Positions 45,415 to 60,100 are shown, counted from the stretch's first letter. The stretch: DNA of 64,000 nt from Pseudisothecium myosuroides (GCA_951799445.1 OX637295.1:24800001-24864000); one strand, 5' to 3'. A program made the numbers and translations. Notes: a model not told the origin generated them from the letters alone.

Positions 45415-47616
45415 AATTCCTCTGCTCTGGAATGAGCTTCAACTCCACTGCTTGACTTACAGAGATTGATTTGCACGTTTCTTTCTCCGTAAAGCCATGA
45501 TCTGGTTCTCCTCAGTAATTTGCTAACAATACTTTCTTTACTTCGATCTCAATACCACTGCACATCCACTATCAAAATTTGTCACTCATTTGTCAACATT
45601 TTACGCCTAAGGAGTGCATAAATTTAACTTATTTATTGCAGTTTCACATGCAAAAAATACAAAGAAAAGTGAAAATAGCTGTTGCAACGCAGAATCCAGT
45701 GTCTAGAACCAATTTCTGGGCTAACTTTAGTCACCGAGTCAAGTAATTGTGACAATCAACGTAGCACGTAGCCCGTAGCAAGGGAGTGTCACAGAAACAC
45801 AAATCGTTAAGAAATGCACATGCAAGAAACGATATTCCTATCTATGAGCAAACAATTCTCAACTTCCAAACGCTTCAACCCTCAATCACACAGCAGATTA
45901 CAGGTTGAACAAATTCTCTATTTCTTGAGGTGTTACTTATTCAACGTGAGAACTAGTACTTTTGTGATTAGACATGATTGAAGCTAGTGGTAGGGAGTCG
46001 CAATTCCCATACTCATTTCCTCGGAATAAACAGCGATTGAAGACGGACAGCGAAAGTCTAACCGGAATCTGATGGGAGAAAGAAATGTGAAATTGAATGA
46101 AATCCCGGAGAGAAAGAAGTTCATCGTCGCTTCTACGTTTCTCCTAAAGAGATTAATGAATTCAAGCAGCGATACTACTGGTTTTGAATATCATTTCCTC
46201 GTTTGGAAGGAGTTCCATGAGAGCTAGCTGCAAGCGCACTAATATGTTAACTAACATATAGTCTCTCAGAAGCTATACGCATTACGGATGGAGAAATAGA
46301 ATTCCAATTACCAGAATTGAACAAGCAAAACATATTTGGTACAATTAATAGGGAAAAGACGGCAAGTGCAACAGACGACACCGTGGTAACCGCTGGAGAA
46401 CACTTTGGCTCCAGAAGCAATTAGGAAAAATTGATAGTAAGAAGAGAAGACTAGTGAAACATGTAAGTCACCGCTGTGATTTCAACAAGTAATTATCCGT
46501 ATCACTCCCGCAAGACTCAAGGAACATATCGCGATTTTTTTAAGCCACTTGCTCTGAACATTAATGTAATTGAATTTGAATCATTATGTAGCAAGACTGA
46601 GTACAAAAAATTACTAGATGCTCAAAGAGGAACATAATGATAACTTTCCGTCACGAATCATCAGCAAAATAAAATCGCAAAATCGAAATAAGCAACTGTA
46701 GTAACCAGAAGAAAACTACGGACAGAGAAAAAATCGAGAGAAAAAAACGCAAAGCCTCAGCAATGAACTCCCTCATGGCTTCATTGAATTCATTGGAACA
46801 GTGTCCTATTCAGAATCTATGTACAAAAACTAAATCAGACCTAGCTTGCCCGGGGGGACCACTCAAATCTTAGGAAAGAACAAAAATGCATAAACATTCA
46901 GGGACAAAATTAAACTCATCAAAGCTTCGGGCAAAGCTTCTCCTCTCAATTGCTTCCCACTGTACGTCACAATTAAATTCTCTTTTTGAAGAGAAACCAA
47001 AACGCAATTCCTATAACAATCATACTGGAAATGCCGCAATGAGCTCAGCAACTTACATAAAATTCAAAAAAAGAACTCCATCAACAGAGAGTTTTATTTG
47101 GAAATGGCCAAAAAACTCAAGAGACTACCAAAAGAAGAGCTTAAGGTATCGACAGAAATCTTACAACAGCACGGACAATAAGAATGTGATGGTGGAAAGG
47201 GTGACCAATGCATTGCACATGCCATTGATTAGCGCAAATGAGGCGGGCGGGACCGCGGGAGGGAGGGAGTGAAGACGCCGACGTCGACGCAGACCAAGGC
47301 TGTCTAAGCTTCCTGTACGCATTGAAGCGGACTAAAGCCCAAGAACACAACTGACAGTCCCCTGTCGCCGCGCTGAAGGTGTCTATCGCCGTGACTTTCG
47401 TCAAGACATGACAATTCCAACAGGTATGATTTCCATGTCAGAACTATTTTACCTGCCCCTTCGCTATTAAATATTTACCAATGGCTATGTTCTCAATATA
47501 TTTGAGCAAATCTTTTCACAACTCGGCCTCTTTCATTTGTTTGAAAATTAAATAATAAAATATTAAACAAAATAAATGGCAGGTAGAATGAATAATAGTG
47601 GTAGTCATACTCATGG
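45415..47616. promoter_or_regulatory. Upstream region of the SRF-like gene
   Basis: No exon could be assigned. A short GC-rich patch at about 47240-47300, with CG-rich phrases such as CGCCGACGTCGACGC, stands out from AT-rich surroundings and might be a promoter or the 5' exon of an unlisted transcript. No TATA box or leader splice pair is convincing. Confidence 0.25.
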
Positions 47617-48018
47617 TATGGTAGAGCCACCCATAATCGACCGAATAAGCACCTACAGACATGATGTGGGGTACTTGAAGGCGAAAGAAAAATTCTTGCA
47701 GGTGTAGAGACAGAAATGATGGGGATTGCCCAAATTTTAGGAATTTTATCACCCAAAGTCAATTTACAATGAATTTTGCAAGGCAAAAGTTGCGCCGGAC
47801 CCATGGCCAATGTGTAGAGTCTTCCGATTTTGATCATTCAATAACTTTTTACCTAATCATTATTTCCTACTTTTTTTTCTACAACTTGGGACATGTGTCA
47901 TGTATTTATTAGTTCCAACCTTGAAAATGAAAAAAAACACATTCTAAGCATGGTCAGAAATACGTGCACCTATAGGTCGGGAATGGGTCACTGGTCAGTT
48001 ATGGGTGGCTCTACCATA
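47617..48018. mobile_element. MITE of about 402 bp
   Basis: Terminal inverted repeats: TATGGTAGAGCCACCCATAA at 47617 and its complement ending at 48018, with pairing continuing imperfectly into a GACC about 27 bases in. The interior is non-coding apart from short frames. No clear target duplication was resolved. Confidence 0.6.
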
Positions 48019-49722
48019 GCATCAATATGAGACTATTTTTTTGTTTATGATGTCAAATAATGGAGATGTTCCAAAGGATCTTAGTCTTAGGGAGGCAACC
48101 CATTTCCGACCACTTAAGCTATTACACGTATCTAAAGGGTGGGTTTTTTTATTGGAAAATTTTTCCCGTGTGCAAAAATAGAGTTCAAAAGGTTTCTACA
48201 ATTTATCAAATTTTTATTTATCAAAATATTATTATTGTGAATTTTCAGCTAAAGATTTTGTTCCTCCCATACTCATGATATAGGGCTTGCTATTTCCAAC
48301 CATGGGCTGAAAACGAAATTGACCAAGGGGTGGTTGCAATATTGAGAATCTTGTAGCCAATCAAAATGCGCCACAACTACTTTGGGAACCGCACCATAAT
48401 TAATTATTGTTCATCTCTTCTTATACGGAAAGAGAACAACCTACATAGCCAAAATGGAGGGGTGATCAAGAATGGGTTGCCTTTCTTAAAACATGCAATT
48501 TTTGCAACCCAAAATTCCACATTATGCATTTCAAATGTTGTTCAAAATACTTAGCAAATTTGAAACCAAAACTATAGTTAGATGATGTCAAAAATGCAAC
48601 AAACAATTTTGTGACAAGGTTCCAATATAATGCGTTGAACTAATAAATATGTGGACTTAGCTGTATAACATGGACTAAGGTAAGAGGTCCATAGAGCACT
48701 TGGGCTCTAAAATCGTCCACCTCCTCAAATGTGCACTATTTGTACATGTTGCTTTTTCAGTGTACCAATAATGTACCAATAGTTTATATTTTAGGAAGTG
48801 GATGTTTTTAGTGCCGTTCTGCATTATAACTTCAAAAATTCATAATTAATTTCACAAAGCTCCAAAAAATATGAAACAACTTGAATTAGATGCCAGTTCC
48901 ATTTTTCTTTCAAGAAAAACTACTGAAAATATTCCAAGAAGGTTTACCTCTCCAAATTCAGATCACACTTTTAAATGGGCGCTTTATGGACCTCCTATTG
49001 TAAACCTCAGTGACCTCAATCCCTAAGAGCATTTGTAGTGGCATCTTTGCAAACAATCCCTATATCGGCAAATGGATGGGCATTCCACGAGGCCCCCATA
49101 GTGTTGGGGCTCTTTTAGAATAAATTGATCCAATGGTAAGCCGACAATCCAAATGTCAAATGGACTTTTCCACATTATGAATAGAAAAAAGAAAATAATC
49201 TAAATTAAAAAAAGACTTTCATGGAAACAAGGGAAGGTTGAATTGCTTGGCATGCTTAACAATGTGGAAAAGGATTAACAATAATGATTATTTCTAATGG
49301 GAGCCAATTTACGAGCCCTTCACATTTTGCAAATTTGCCAATTCCGCGAGGTCACATATCAAGGCTGTGGAAGTGAAGGCCCCCATAACGGTTGCATTGG
49401 AGCACATATTTAAGTTCAAATCACTCGGCACTCGACAAAGTGACAATACCGTCACATTTGCCGAGACCACTACAGATGCTCTAACTCTAATGGAGTAAGG
49501 GCCGCTTTAAACTTAGAGGCCAGGTCAATTTGTTGTGTTAGAGGCCAAGAAATCTCACTTGTGATTGGACAAAACACTAAAATCAACTCCAATCCCTTTA
49601 CATCTAGAGGCCTAGCTAATTTGGTGGAATTAATTTTCTGTTCAAAAAAGACATGATCTGACATGGCCCAAGCTCGTTGAATTGGGTGCACCAAAATTGG
49701 GAGGCCAATGTCAAATTTCAAT
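48019..49722. other. Intergenic, no recognised gene
   Basis: AT-rich sequence with only short overlapping frames. The phrase pair GGGCTCTAAAATCGTCCACCTCC (about 48702) and GGAGCATTTAAGGGCTGG (about 54295) hints at a further dispersed repeat, but I could not delimit it. Confidence 0.3.
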
Positions 49723-50656
49723 TTAATCCCTAAAGCACTGTACATGCTTTTTTGAGAACATAGCGTTTTTGGGCAGCTCATTATGAGTGAAGTTTTTTTT
49801 TTTTTTCTTTGAAATTTTTGCACAACATTTTCCCGAGGAGTAGCTTTAAGGCCCAACAATTTTCATAACTTTTGACTACATAGTTAAAAAGTTATTGTGT
49901 GATATGTCATTTTCAATGCTCAACGTTCAGCTCAAAAAATTCTTTTAAAATCACTTTTAAAAAAAATAAAAATTTGAAATTGGTTCTATAGGTTCATATA
50001 TATATGTGGAAAGCTTTGAATCATTCCATTTTGATTAATGAGATGAGAGTTATGAGGAGTTTTAGTTTGCGGGTAGTTATGGAATCTCTAGTCTAAAATA
50101 AACTTTGAAGTCCTTTATTTAATTCAATTTTTAGTATTTTTGAAAAAAATAAAAACATTGGATGTAGATTGTTTACTACAACATTACAACTCTTGGGATT
50201 GGCAATTTTCAATTCCATAAATAAATTCTTAACAATTTAGTGTTTTGAATCATTCTATACCTCTTCCTACTTACTATTTTTTTCCTATATGTTGTATAAT
50301 TCCAAATGATTTGAAATTTTTCAAGCATGTAGCCAACTTGCCTTGAAGAATGAATCCAAAGAGTAACCACCATTTTGGACACTTTTTTCATACAAATGTG
50401 ACCTTGTGAAGGGTAGCTGCCCGTTTTTTCACAAGGATAGAAAAAGGATTTTTGTCAATTCAAACGTTATTATCTTGCAATCCAGATGGTGGAAAATTCT
50501 GAAATTTTTTCCACATCTTCTCAAAAAACTTACTACAAGCCCCTACGGTTACATGTATCCAAAAATGTTTTTTTTCTAAAATTTGGCACTTGTATTAGAA
50601 ATGGTAGTTTTGGAGAGTTTTTGGTGAAAACATAGTAAAAAACCTTTAGGGGTTAA
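49723..50656 (-). mobile_element. TTAA-type element, subfamily B, inverted
   Basis: A 934-bp copy from TTAATCCCTAAAG to CTTTAGGGGTTAA, in opposite orientation to the B copies at 7821-9663. It carries the intact TTAA (within GATTAATGAG, about 50033) that is the insertion site used by the nested copy at 8443. Confidence 0.8.
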
Positions 50657-50746
50657 AATTTTTTTTTTTATAAAATATTATTCTTTTCAACAAATCACAT
50701 CCGTTGGATTTTATGCAATCGGCCTCAAGGGGAATTGGCTTGGCCT

Positions 50747-51689
50747 TTAACCCCTAAAGGTCCAAACACCATTTTTTGACAACATAGCGATTTTGGGCAG
50801 CTCATTGCGAGTGGAGTTTTTATTTTTATTTTTTGAAATTTTCACACAAGATGTGCCCGAGGAGTATCTTTAAGGCCCAACAATTTTCATAACTTTTGAC
50901 TACATGGTTAAAAAGTTATTGTATGATATGTAATTCTCGTTGCGCGGTGGGCAGTCCAGGCAGCTCAAAAAATTCTTTAAAAATCATTTTTTTTTTAAAA
51001 TAAAAATTTTAAATTGGTTCTTTAGATTTATATGTACGTGGAAAGCTTTAAATCATTCCAATTGGATTAATGAGTCAAAAGTTATGAGGATTCTTAGTTT
51101 GAGGGTAGTTATGGAATCTCTACTCTAAAATAAACTTTGAAGTCCTTTTTATCACTCAATTTCCAATATTTTTGGAAAAAAATAAAAACTTTGGATGTAG
51201 ATTATTTATTACAACATTACAACCGTTGAGATTGGCATTTTTCAATTCCATAAATAAATTCTTAACAATTTAGTGTTTTGAATCATTCTCTACTTCTTTC
51301 TACTTACTATTTTTTTCCTATATGTTGTGCAATTCCAAATGATCTGAAAATTTTCAAGCATGTAGCCAACTTGCCTAGAAGAATGAATTCAAAGAGTAAC
51401 CACCATTTTGGGCATTTTTTCATACAAATGTGACCTTGTGAAGTGCAGCTGCCCGGATTTTCGCAGGGACAAAAAAAGGGTTTTTGTCAATTGAAACGCT
51501 AATATCTTCCAATCCGCATGGTGGAAAATTCTGAAATTTTTTCCACATCTTCTCAAACTAGTGTTCTATAAGATCTTATAGTTACATATGTCCAAAAATG
51601 ATTTTTTTATAAAATTTGGTACTTGTATTAGAAATGGCAGTTTTGGAGCGGTTTTGGTGAAAACATAGTCTCAGACCTTTAGGGGTTAA
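50747..51689 (-). mobile_element. TTAA-type element, subfamily B, inverted
   Basis: A 943-bp copy, TTAACCCCTAAAGGTCCA to ACCTTTAGGGGTTAA, lying 90 bp from the previous copy and in the same orientation. It also contains the empty GATTAATGAGTC site (about 51064). Non-coding. Confidence 0.8.
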
Positions 51690-51849
51690 AGGTCTCTGAT
51701 TGCAAATATGAATTCTAAATTTGCAAATTTTATCATGTGTGAGAAATAAAAAATTCCTCCATTTTTCCGAGGGGTAAATTTGGCCCGTGGGGCCCACTTT
51801 GAATGGAGTTTTTAGTGTCCTCCTCAGCATTATGGTATCTGTTTATAGT

Positions 51850-52700
51850 CATGGTACCATCATGAAAGAAGAATATGAAGATCAAGTGAAGGACTGCCTG
51901 TCATTACCAATGACAAAGTTTACGTCCTGCTGGTAGAAAGACCCCTTTGAAATGAAGTGTAAGGATAGTTTGGGTCGTCAATCTTACAACCAAATTTTGT
52001 TGCATTTGAAATTGCTACACTTCACAAGTTCACATGATACATTGATTTATCCTTTTAGGGCATGCGACACTACTTTAGCAAAATCACATTATTTGAAATT
52101 AGTGGAAGCTGGAAATTTATGAATGATATTAGTTGCCACAAATTTTTTGGGTGGTATGATAGAAATTTTATGCCCTCAATAATAGGATAAATTAGTATAC
52201 TTGAGGTAGGATTGGTGTAGACTAGTTGAAAGTGAAGCTTCTCTTCAACCCAACTTTAAACTTTCTTGGAAAAAAATTGTGGTTGAAAGATTGTCCCTAG
52301 AAGGATGCAGCATTCATGTGGCCAACAAAGTACAACGAAGTGGCAATCAAAGTATGGCCTAAGGTAATTTACTTGGTAGTTAATGCCTAATGCATTTGTT
52401 GTACCATTGGAAATGATGAAAGTTTGATTCACAAATTCTTTGAGTGTCTTAAGCCATGGTAGTTTAGAACTACACTCGAAGACAACCCTCCATCAGTTGG
52501 CAAGATCTTCTCTGACCATTGGTTCATGTCAAAGATTAGATTAGAAATCTTGCATCTTTGGGGTTAAGCTTTTGAAATGTTTTCACCATCATAGGAAAAT
52601 TTGGTCCCTTGGTAGAAATTCAACCATGTGGATTGTATGATCTTGAGAAATGAACTTGTTTTAGATAACATTCTTTGGTCTAACAATAGGCTTAGGATTG
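51850..52700 (+). mobile_element. Degenerate LINE 3'-end remnant (zf-RVT-like)
   Basis: The plus strand at about 52391-52458 reads as a cysteine/histidine block, ICCTIGNDESLIHKFFEC, followed by a tryptophan. This resembles the zinc-finger-like tail of plant LINE ORF2 proteins (C-x2-C...H...C-P-W). Surrounding frames are broken by stops and shifts, and no reverse-transcriptase motif survives. Weakly supported. Confidence 0.35.
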
Positions 52701-52888
52701 CTCTCTGGAATGCACTCATCAATCTTAGCACGATAACCTAATGAAGGCTAAGGTTACTATTAGTAAACACATGCATAGAGCTAACCAAATTAGGAACTCA
52801 TTTGACCAAATCTGGCTTTGTTCTTCAGTTTTTGCTAGTAGACATGCTTTTACTATCACTTGACAATCCACAGGCCTTCCCTGTGTGT

Positions 52889-53015
52889 CTTTGTCTAAGT
52901 CTTGCTTTTTCTCATTCGTGTCCAATGCCTTCAAACTCTTGATTGTGTTTTTGTCTAAGCCTTGTTCGCTTTCTCTTCATTTGTGTCCAATGCCTTTGAA
53001 CTCTTGATTGTCTTT
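52889..53015. repeat. Two tandem copies of a roughly 63-bp unit
   Basis: TTTGTCTAAG(T/C)CTTG, TCTC-ATT-GTGTCCAATGCC and AACTCTTGATTGT recur in order in both copies, directly left of the TTAA element at 53045. Confidence 0.6.
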
Positions 53016-53044
53016 CTTTTTGTTTTGCAACGGAACCCCATTTG

Positions 53045-53973
53045 TTAACCCCTAAAGGACCAACATGCCTTTTTTGGCAACATAGAAATTTTGGATAGGT
53101 ACGTGTGACTGGAGATTTGCTTATTTGGGGCCGAAATTTTTAGAGTAGGTGGGGACGAGGAATATCTTTCATATGCACAAAATTTCATGACATTTGGAAA
53201 TACGAGTCAAAAGTTATGGCCTAATATGTTGTTTGTTTCTCAACTTGGGTAGTCCGGGCAAATAAAAAAAAATCACTTTTTTCAAAAATAAAAATTTGAA
53301 ATTGGTTTATTAGATTTATATATACGTGGAAAGCTTTGAATCATTCCATTTTGATCAATGAGTCAAACGTTATGTGGATTTTTAGTTTGCGGGCAGTTAT
53401 GGATTGTCTACTCTAAAATAAACTTTGAAGTCGTTTATTTCACTCAATTTTCAATATTTTTCAAAAAAAATAAAATTGTAGGATGTAGATTGTTTATTAC
53501 AACATTGCAGCCATTGGGATTGGCATTTCTCAATTCCATAATTAACTTAACAATTTAGTGTTTTGAACCACTCTACTTCTTTCTACTTACTATTTTTTTC
53601 CTATATGTTGTACAATTCCAAATGATTTGAAAATTTTCAAGCATGTAGCCAACTTGCTCCGAAGAATGAATCCGAAGAAGCACAACCATTTTGGAAATTT
53701 TTTCATAATAATCTGACCTTGTGAAGTGCAGCTGCCCGATTTTTTACAGGGCCAAAAAAAGGACTTTTGCCACTTCAAACGCTAATATCTTCCAATCTAT
53801 ACAATGGAAATTTCTGAAATTTTTTCTACATATTCTCAAACCAAAGTACTACAAGATCCTACGGTTACATGTATCCAAAAATGATATTTATCCAAATTTT
53901 TTGTATTTGTACTAGAAATGGCAGTTTTGGAACATTTTTGGTGAGAACATAGTCAAGGAATTTTAGGGGTTAA
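53045..53973 (-). mobile_element. TTAA-type element, subfamily B, inverted
   Basis: A 929-bp copy, TTAACCCCTAAAGGACCA to ATTTTAGGGGTTAA, with an interior closely related to the nested copy at 8443-9359 read in reverse. Non-coding. Confidence 0.8.
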
Positions 53974-55469
53974 AAGAAAAAAAGAAAAAAAGTGAAGCTT
54001 ATCAAATGAATTGATGTTGTTGCCGAGTTCTTATCAGGCAGTCATTTTCAAAGGTGACAATCTGTGATGGACAAGCCATTTTGCTGTGAATGACCTCCGC
54101 TACAATCTCTGATAATTCTACACCCAAGATGTCTACCTCAGTCACTGCAATTGAATGAGAACTGAAATTGAAAACTCTCATGTCGGATAAATGAGAAATT
54201 TCAAACAGTTTAAGTTGGGAGGGAGAGTTGATGTGTAAGTTAATGTAACCTCGCCAGGACCTGGTACGTATTCAACTAACGTAGGAGGTCCTATAATGGA
54301 GCATTTAAGGGCTGGAACTGAATTTTGAGGAGGTGAAATATCTTGAAATTTTTTTCAGTCAATTTTCCTTGAAAAACAGATTGAACTGACATCTAACCCA
54401 AGTCATTTCATATTTTTTCATGCTTTTTTGAATTAGTTAAAAAATTTTGAAGTTGAAATGGCATAGGGCTCTAAAATGGTGCCCTAGCTAAAATGTACAC
54501 AGTCTGTACATTGATGGAGGCTATGAAAAAATAACATGTACAAACAGTTTACATTTCAGTTAGGGCTCCATTTTAATGCCCACTCCATTTAAGGACCTCC
54601 TACCTTATTCATAGTCCTGCGCTCTTGTGTGACCCCTATCTTGTCCTTCAGTGATGGAGATTTGAAAATAACATTTCAAGCATGCACTTAGATGACTTTC
54701 ATCCTTTGTTTGAAATTTGAATTTCTGGCCTTGTACCATGACTAAAACTAACCATTTTGAACTTGCCAAAATGATAATTCTTGTGAAAATTACAAACACA
54801 CAATTTATGATCAATTTTAGAAGGGATTTTCAATTTCAAATTTCATATTTTATTGAAATTGTTTGATTAGCCCGTGCCTAAGGGACCAGACCAATGTGTG
54901 TTTCTTAAGCAATATTTTGCTCAAAAGTGATACAGAGTACAATTTTTTTGAGGGAATATTAGGTGATATGTTCTCCTATTTTTAGTGGATGAAATTGCAA
55001 ATTTGCTACATATTCCAAAGACGATATCATTCTTTGGGAAATGAATGTATATTCTTTTGGATGAATAATTAAAATTTCATCCACATTCTACATGTTTCAT
55101 TCATATATAGAGATGTAAACAATTGCATCACTTCAACAAAGATCGCTTTCTACATTGCCCAAAATAAATGAAAAAGAATTCCAAAACCAAAAGTTCAAAT
55201 TTTGAAGAATGGATGAATGCAAATATGTTCTAAAAAAATAAAAACTTGTTTTTTTTCCATCCATCTAATTGTATGTATATTCTCATGTTAGTTTTCTTAC
55301 AATTATATGGTATTAATTTTAGAAACTTTTTGTAAATATTCTATAGTTCAAGAAGTAGAAGAATATTTGACCTCAAAAACTACCTATTTTAGTTCAAAAA
55401 ATATCTATTCAAACAGAAGTTGAATAAACAAGTAAAATAATTATTTTAAAACATGACAATAATTAGAAC
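53974..55469. other. Intergenic, no recognised gene
   Basis: AT-rich with no convincing coding sequence or RNA gene. Confidence 0.3.
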
Positions 55470-56035
55470 TTAACCCCTAAAGTTCCTTGACTATGTTTTC
55501 ACCAAAAACGTTCCAAAACTGCCATTTCTAATACAAGTACCAAATTTTAGAAAAAAAAACAATTTTGGACACATGTAATCATAGGATCTTATAGTATGCT
55601 AGTTTTAGAAGATGTTGAAAAAATTTCAAAATTTTCCACCATGCGGATTGGAAGATATTAGTGTTTGAATTGGCAAAAATCCTTTTTTTGTCCCTGCGAA
55701 AATAGGGCAAGTGCAATTCACAATGTCACATTTATATGAAAAAATGTCCAAAATGGTGGTGCTTCTTTGGATTATTTTTCCTAAAAAATTTGGCTACATG
55801 CTTAAAAAATTTCAAATCATTTGGAATTGTACAACATGTAGGAAAAAAAAAGTAAGTAGAAAGAAGTAGAGAATGATTCAAATACTAAATTGTTAAGAAT
55901 TTAATTATGGAATTGAAAAATGACAATCCCAATGGTTGCAATGTTGTAATAACCACTCTACATCCTATGATTTTATTTTTTTCAAAAAATATTGAAAATT
56001 GAGTGAAATAAACAACTTCAAAGTTTATTTTAGAG
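55470..56035 (+). mobile_element. Truncated TTAA-type element, subfamily B
   Basis: It starts TTAACCCCTAAAGTTCCTTG and matches the left 570 bp or so of the nested copy at 8443 in the same orientation. Similarity stops after GTTTATTTTAGAG, so the right end is missing. Confidence 0.7.
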
Positions 56036-57129
56036 TATTAAAATTAAGTATTAGTATAGCAATCAATCTAACTACACGGATATAATCTATAGATTACATT
56101 TGACCCTTACAGGTTTGTAGGAAAGTGTATATATGGTATTCTATTTGACTCTTGGAATAGGATTATATATTAAAATATAGTAGAACATACACCACTGGAT
56201 TGAAAATTCAACAATTAATATATTTCATTTGAATGTCATTCTAACATTTATGCCTTTAACATATTCTAATCATATTCAAATACTTCATTGTAAAAGTAGA
56301 ATATTTAGACATTTTGCAACTTTTTAGACATGTAGGAGGTGCAATAATGATCCAAATTGGGGGTATCATATTTCACTGGACCTAATTTAATAAGAATACA
56401 AACTTTATCATTGTTGTAGGCAATACTTCAATTCTTGCACCTTTTATGTCAAAAAGACAAAAAAACACCATATTGTGACCCAAATTGGACTTTCCAAACC
56501 TTCAAGGGTTAACAACTTTTATTTGAAAGTCATCATTAAATTATTATTCTATATTGCATATTGTTGCATATCCACAATTAAGGGAATTTGGACTGCCCAG
56601 ACCTTAACAAGTTAAATGTGGGTGTAAAGGTCAATAGTTTCATTGAGGTCATGAAATCTTGATTTGCATTGATGTTTGGTTTGTTTAAAAAATTTTGCCC
56701 TCTTTCGCTTATATCTTTGTACAAATATACTCTTCACCGACATTAGGAGCTCCATTTAGCTAGCCTTAGGTGCATGTCTGGAACAAATGCCTCAGATTCT
56801 ACCCAACGAATTCTCAACGACATGGAAATTCTACCAATCAATTGAATAAAGTACTTCTTGTAGCAGTATTACTAGACAAGAAAAGCACAAAAACCTTCAA
56901 ATTGCATGCTTGAATTCAACTTCAAGACTTCGGCATTCACGTCAAACATTAAATATGTACCCACAACCTACCGGATCGTATCAGTCAGGTTGCCGCATAC
57001 GAACGTCACGAGAATTGGTAAGGACAGATGCAGGCAGATGCAGGCAGGGCATATTGTACAAAAAAAATACATTACGTAAATTCATTCTGGGTGTTTTCTA
57101 GTACACAAATAGTACAAAAGTGAGCAATT
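56036..57129. other. Intergenic, 3' of the At5g03900-like gene
   Basis: AT-rich with no gene recognised. The right end should contain the 3' untranslated region of the minus-strand gene. Confidence 0.3.
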
Positions 57130-60100
57130 CTATTTCCGTTCCTTTAGCCGCTGCTCCCAGTCTTGAGCCTCATATTCTTGCGTTGATACATCCTTTTCTG
57201 TTGAGTAGATGATACGGTCGCGGCCCAACACAGTACGCTTTGCAGAATCCCTTGCACTCTGTAGCTGCACAGCAATAGAATGGCACACACAAAATATGAG
57301 GAAGTCACCAAGCGAAATTTTGATCTCAAATTCTTCAAACCTGATCTCTGTTAGGGGACTGGATCCCTTCTCCAAAACTGACCCCTGGTGACAAACATCG
57401 AGCCATCTCTTCGTACACTTATTAGCAAGTGATAAAAGCAAGTGACTTCGCAAAATGTCTGAGGCCACTGATCTTTGAAAGAAAATGGGGTTACCTAGTA
57501 TCGCGTTTAGTGGTCTACCAAATCCCACTTTGAAATTTCATAAGAACTTCATACACAGCGATATAAATTTGAACTCAATAGGTTTGGCTATTATAATCAA
57601 AGATCAATCCACAGCTCTTTACACCTCCCCCAATCTCCCTCCTACAAATGATAAAATGTTCAAAGCGGCGCAAAGAGTATCCTCTGCCTTACCAGCAACT
57701 ACGTGCAAAAGAGTACCAGACAGACCTTGCACAGTGAACTCAACCACTGATAACGAGAATGAAAGATGAGATGATAAGTCCAGAAGTTCAACGATGCACA
57801 GAAATAACAAATGCCAATGAGACCAAAACTGCTATATTACCTTCTGGCGAAGATCTTTGCCTGCTCTTTCTAAAGCAGACAACCAACCCAATCGAGCTTG
57901 ATTTCGTTGATCTATTTCAGTATTACGTCTCTGCAGGAAGAACCACCTGAACGCTGGGATTGCGAAGAAGGAAGCCGTATAAGCCTGCAACCAAAAAAAA
58001 AGTCGGTGTCAAAGAAACAAAGATACACTACGATTGTACCATAAACAAGTATGACATCCTTCAACACTACGGAGGGAGACTAACTGAGAATGTTGCAGAA
58101 ATAAGCACACACTACTCGATTTGCGTCCATATCAGATAATCGGATATGAAGCTGTTGCTGGTTTTGAATACGAACCTGTAGAAAAGGCAGAGCTTTGGCG
58201 GCAAATGGAATCAAACCACTCCCACGAAGAGATTGAATCACAGAGTAATCACTGAAACAAAAACAAGAAATTTACGTCATGAGTACTAAGATCGTGTCAT
58301 TCTAAAAAAGGATAGTGACAAAATCCATGATTCCACAAAAAGTGGACGAGCTGGAGGTAAGAACTGCAAAATTAAAGCCCATGCATGAAACCTCTGTATG
58401 ACCAAGTAAATCTCAGATTCCAGACAGAGAGAGTTTCAAGACTACTGACCAAAATCTATCAATGGTGATATCATGACAGAAAGTCACATTACACGTAAGC
58501 GAATTGATATAAGAAAAAAAAAGATGCGTATACCGGAGCAGGCTGCTTAATATAACAACTCCAGCAAGATTGAGGCCTCCTAAACCGATCACTAAAGCCT
58601 GTTCCCCCTTGCTTGCTTTGCTGGACATGCAAAATCACCATGTTAATCACTAGCACATTAAAGAGAAAATTAGCAGACAAGAGTAATGATATATCCACGT
58701 AAAGTATCGATATGCAGCAGCTGAAGCGAATAATAAAAAATACCACAACATAATCAGTGAGACGTGCACGCATCAGCAACGGCAAAGCCAAAACGAGCCA
58801 CAAACAACTCTAATGCTTAGCACCCATGGAACTGAAAACACCTGAAATTCCACTGATTCTCGGAAAAGTAATCCAGCCCATCTGTTCCTCCTTTCGCTGC
58901 CACCTTTCTCCGACCAAGCCAGTCCACGGCCGTCCGCTGCAGTGAGGGAAAGCGATAAAGAATGTTTCCCTACACAACAATTCACATAGACAGCAACTTC
59001 CACATTCAGTAACATGGTATGTCATAGGTCAATACCCAGAAAGTCGACACCCAAATCGAAATGCCACAACATACTTGAAACGACAATACAGGCGCCGAAT
59101 TTCACAAACAAATGCCCTCTCAAAACCCTTCCAACTCTAACCTAAAGGACCAAAATGTGCAAATAATGGGCTACTGATATTCTGTGTACTGCAAAATCTT
59201 CAAATCGTGTAAGATTTCTTCAGATTTTGTGGATTTCAAATCTTAGTGGTGAGAGTTTGAATACACGCTTGAGATACAGAACATATTATATGGAACACTT
59301 GCGATGAAGGTGGTTACCTGTTCGTCTACTTCAGGATGACCATCAAAACGCAGCAGGACTGGCAGAACATATGCTTCGTCTGCCTGCAAGTAATACAGTA
59401 AACAATATGAAATAGCTACTACTACTACTACTTACAAGGTGAAGCAAGAACATGAACACCTACATCAGTTCCCAATAAAAAGGTGAAACGTAGCTTGCCT
59501 TAGTGTCCTCACTGTATGCAGGTACATCCAAATATGGCGCAAGTTCCTCTGCAGAGACCACACCTCCCTTGCTAGATATCATGTCTCCAATCTGACCATA
59601 AATACAAACAAAAATAGCATTATATGTTAGTAGAAATTGTAGAAGGTTCTCTATTCAGCCCGTCTACCATAATCAGATAGTGTGCTCACTGAACCATTGC
59701 GTGAGGCATCAAGTGTATGTATGATTCCTCATCCAGGCAACAAACATCAAGGATAACGAAGCAAGAGGTAAGATAGAGAAAGACTTACAGCTCTCCATCG
59801 AACCTCCTCAAGACCTTCATTTGGATCACCATCTCCAAATACAAAAGAGAATACCTGCAAAAATATTCAAACCCATAGACTCAGGCCTATTAGTAAAGGA
59901 GGTTGACAAAGGAGTTTGCCTAGTCACCCACCCACCCACTACCACTCCGGAATCAGCTACGTGAAGAAAAAGCAAAACAGATCACTTTCTACAAACCCTA
60001 ACCAGTGTTCTCAAAGTTTTAGACATTTGAAAGAACACTATTACGGGGACAAACCCCTTCTTCTATAGGGTACCTCCCCAATAGCCTACACTTGAGATCA

